6,709 nt of DNA, from assembly GCA_905201305.1 (NCBI GenBank), contig CAJKNS010000131.1, positions 1 to 6,709 on the forward strand. Reading direction: 5' to 3'. Under the pieces are notes generated by a model. It had not been told where the DNA came from and did not search any database. It saw nothing but the letters and a program-made list of their open reading frames with translations. The translations under genes and the position numbers were made by a program. This document shows positions 6,266-6,709 of the stretch, piece by piece. Position 1 is the stretch's first letter; each line of letters begins with the position of its first letter. Origin of the DNA: an uncultured Eubacteriales bacterium. Lineage in GTDB: Bacteria > Bacillota > Clostridia > Oscillospirales > Oscillospiraceae.

Positions 6266-6316
6266 AGGCACGTAATCAAAAAACCCGCATAAGCTATAGC
6301 CGGAAGGAGATTTTCC

Positions 6317-6625
6317 ATGAGCGAATATGGCGACAACATCATTTCCATCAGCGATGACGAGGGCAACGACTTCGAACTGCTGGTGCTGGATGAAGCCGAT
6401 ATGAACGGCGTCCACTATCTTGCCCTCACCGAGGCAAAGAACCCCGAGGAGGAGGAGAATCTGGAGGTCATTATCCTGAAGGTGATTCAGGATGAGGAGT
6501 CCGGTGAGGACCTTCTCTCCACCGTTGACAGCGACGATGAGCTGGAGGCAATCTATCAGATCTTTGAGGATCAGATGTTTGCTGAGGATGACGGTCCCGA
6601 AGCGGACGATCAGGACGACGAATAA
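6317..6625 (+). CDS. DUF1292 family protein (YrzB-like), small acidic protein of unknown function
   Basis: A 102-residue protein begins MSEYGDNIISISDDEGNDFE. The opening pattern, in which a short beta-rich stretch (ISDDEGNDFELLVLDEAD) is followed by hydrophobic YLAL and VIILKV segments separated by an acidic loop, matches the DUF1292/YrzB family of Firmicutes. The role is unknown. I count 37 Asp/Glu against two Lys and no Arg, and the tail after about residue 88 is almost all acidic. There is no signal peptide or membrane segment, so it should be cytoplasmic. AAGGAGA ends 6 nt before the ATG, and the gene closes with two TAA codons in tandem. In Bacillus relatives this gene sits beside alaS and ruvX/yrqF; here it is divergent from a PBP gene, so the usual neighbours give no help. 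The family call is fairly secure from length, charge and N-terminal pattern. Confidence 0.88.
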   Translation: MSEYGDNIISISDDEGNDFELLVLDEADMNGVHYLALTEAKNPEEEENLEVIILKVIQDEESGEDLLSTVDSDDELEAIYQIFEDQMFAEDDGPEADDQDDE

Positions 6626-6628
6626 TAA

Positions 6629-6709
6629 ATTTCCCTGCTTGATGCGTGATGAATCCTGTTAAACCCACATTATAACTACGGGATGCTGTACTCCCGCTGC
6701 TGCTTGCAG
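6629..6709 (+). other. Right-edge stretch with small hairpin and possible -10 element
   Basis: After the tandem stops there are 81 nt to the window edge. TATAAC (6671-6676) resembles a -10 hexamer, though no good -35 lies 16-18 nt before it. A 5-bp inverted repeat CGGGA/TCCCG (6679-6683 and 6692-6696, 8-nt loop) follows, without a T-run, so it is not a convincing intrinsic terminator. An ATG at 6683 is open for nine codons to the edge but has no ribosome binding site. The stretch could be the start of a new transcript, perhaps a structured RNA, or just a gene spacer. Confidence 0.25.

Larger units (their letters stand above)
5860..6316. other. Divergent intergenic region between PBP gene and DUF1292 gene
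   Basis: About 457 nt hold no convincing gene. From left to right the region contains the PBP leader with its ribosome binding site, an 8-nt direct repeat CGCCATTT at 5917-5924 and 5931-5938, the extended -10 element, a palindrome at 6018-6033, an AT-rich block (about 6030-6055), a GC-rich GCCCGGGC palindrome near 6057-6064, about 170 nt without recognised structure, and then the probable promoter and ribosome binding site of the DUF1292 gene. Small open frames here (6073-6240 plus, 5979-6167 minus) lack good start signals and recognisable content. The length is more than two promoters need, so a regulatory or small-RNA element is possible but not shown. Confidence 0.6.

Overview
The window looks like core chromosome from a moderately GC-rich, low-redox Gram-positive bacterium, most likely an Oscillospiraceae/Ruminococcaceae-type gut Clostridium relative. 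Reasons: a full set of strong AGGAGG-type ribosome binding sites, TTG start codons, a Firmicutes-style class A penicillin-binding protein, group II ECF transporter genes in the order ecfA1-ecfA2-ecfT, and a DUF1292 (YrzB-like) protein. The taxon is inferred from protein families and style, not from a marker gene.

Layout. From about 5970 leftward, five genes lie head to tail on the minus strand and look like one operon: a bifunctional class A PBP (5859-3358), a class I SAM-dependent methyltransferase of the RlmI/RlmK-like type (3345-2479), ecfA1 (2474-1623), ecfA2 (1537-671) and ecfT (677 to beyond the left edge). Spacings are 12 nt, 4 nt, 85 nt and a 7-nt overlap. Every gene has a recognisable Shine-Dalgarno sequence, four of the five at 8 nt from the start. 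A perfect extended -10 element (TGA-TATAAT) sits about 100 nt before the PBP start. From 5860 to 6316 there is a gene-poor divergent intergenic region with the PBP promoter, a palindrome, an AT-rich block and a probable sigma-A promoter for the rightward gene. The last gene, 6317-6625 plus strand, encodes a very acidic DUF1292 protein. The final 81 nt hold no supported gene, only a small hairpin and a possible -10 element.

How the genes work together. EcfA1, EcfA2 and EcfT form the energising module of an energy-coupling-factor importer. No substrate-binding S component is present, so the module is probably shared by several vitamin or micronutrient S components encoded elsewhere. The PBP polymerises and cross-links peptidoglycan on the outer face of the membrane. 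The methyltransferase probably modifies RNA. No obvious pathway joins the three functions; the grouping looks like housekeeping co-transcription.

Novelty. I find no hidden defence system, mobile element, CRISPR array or biosynthetic cluster. The features most worth a second look are the eight-cysteine C-terminal region and 14-threonine linker of the PBP, the TTG starts of both ATPases, the unusual neighbourhood of the ECF module, and unexplained inverted repeats in the divergent intergenic region.
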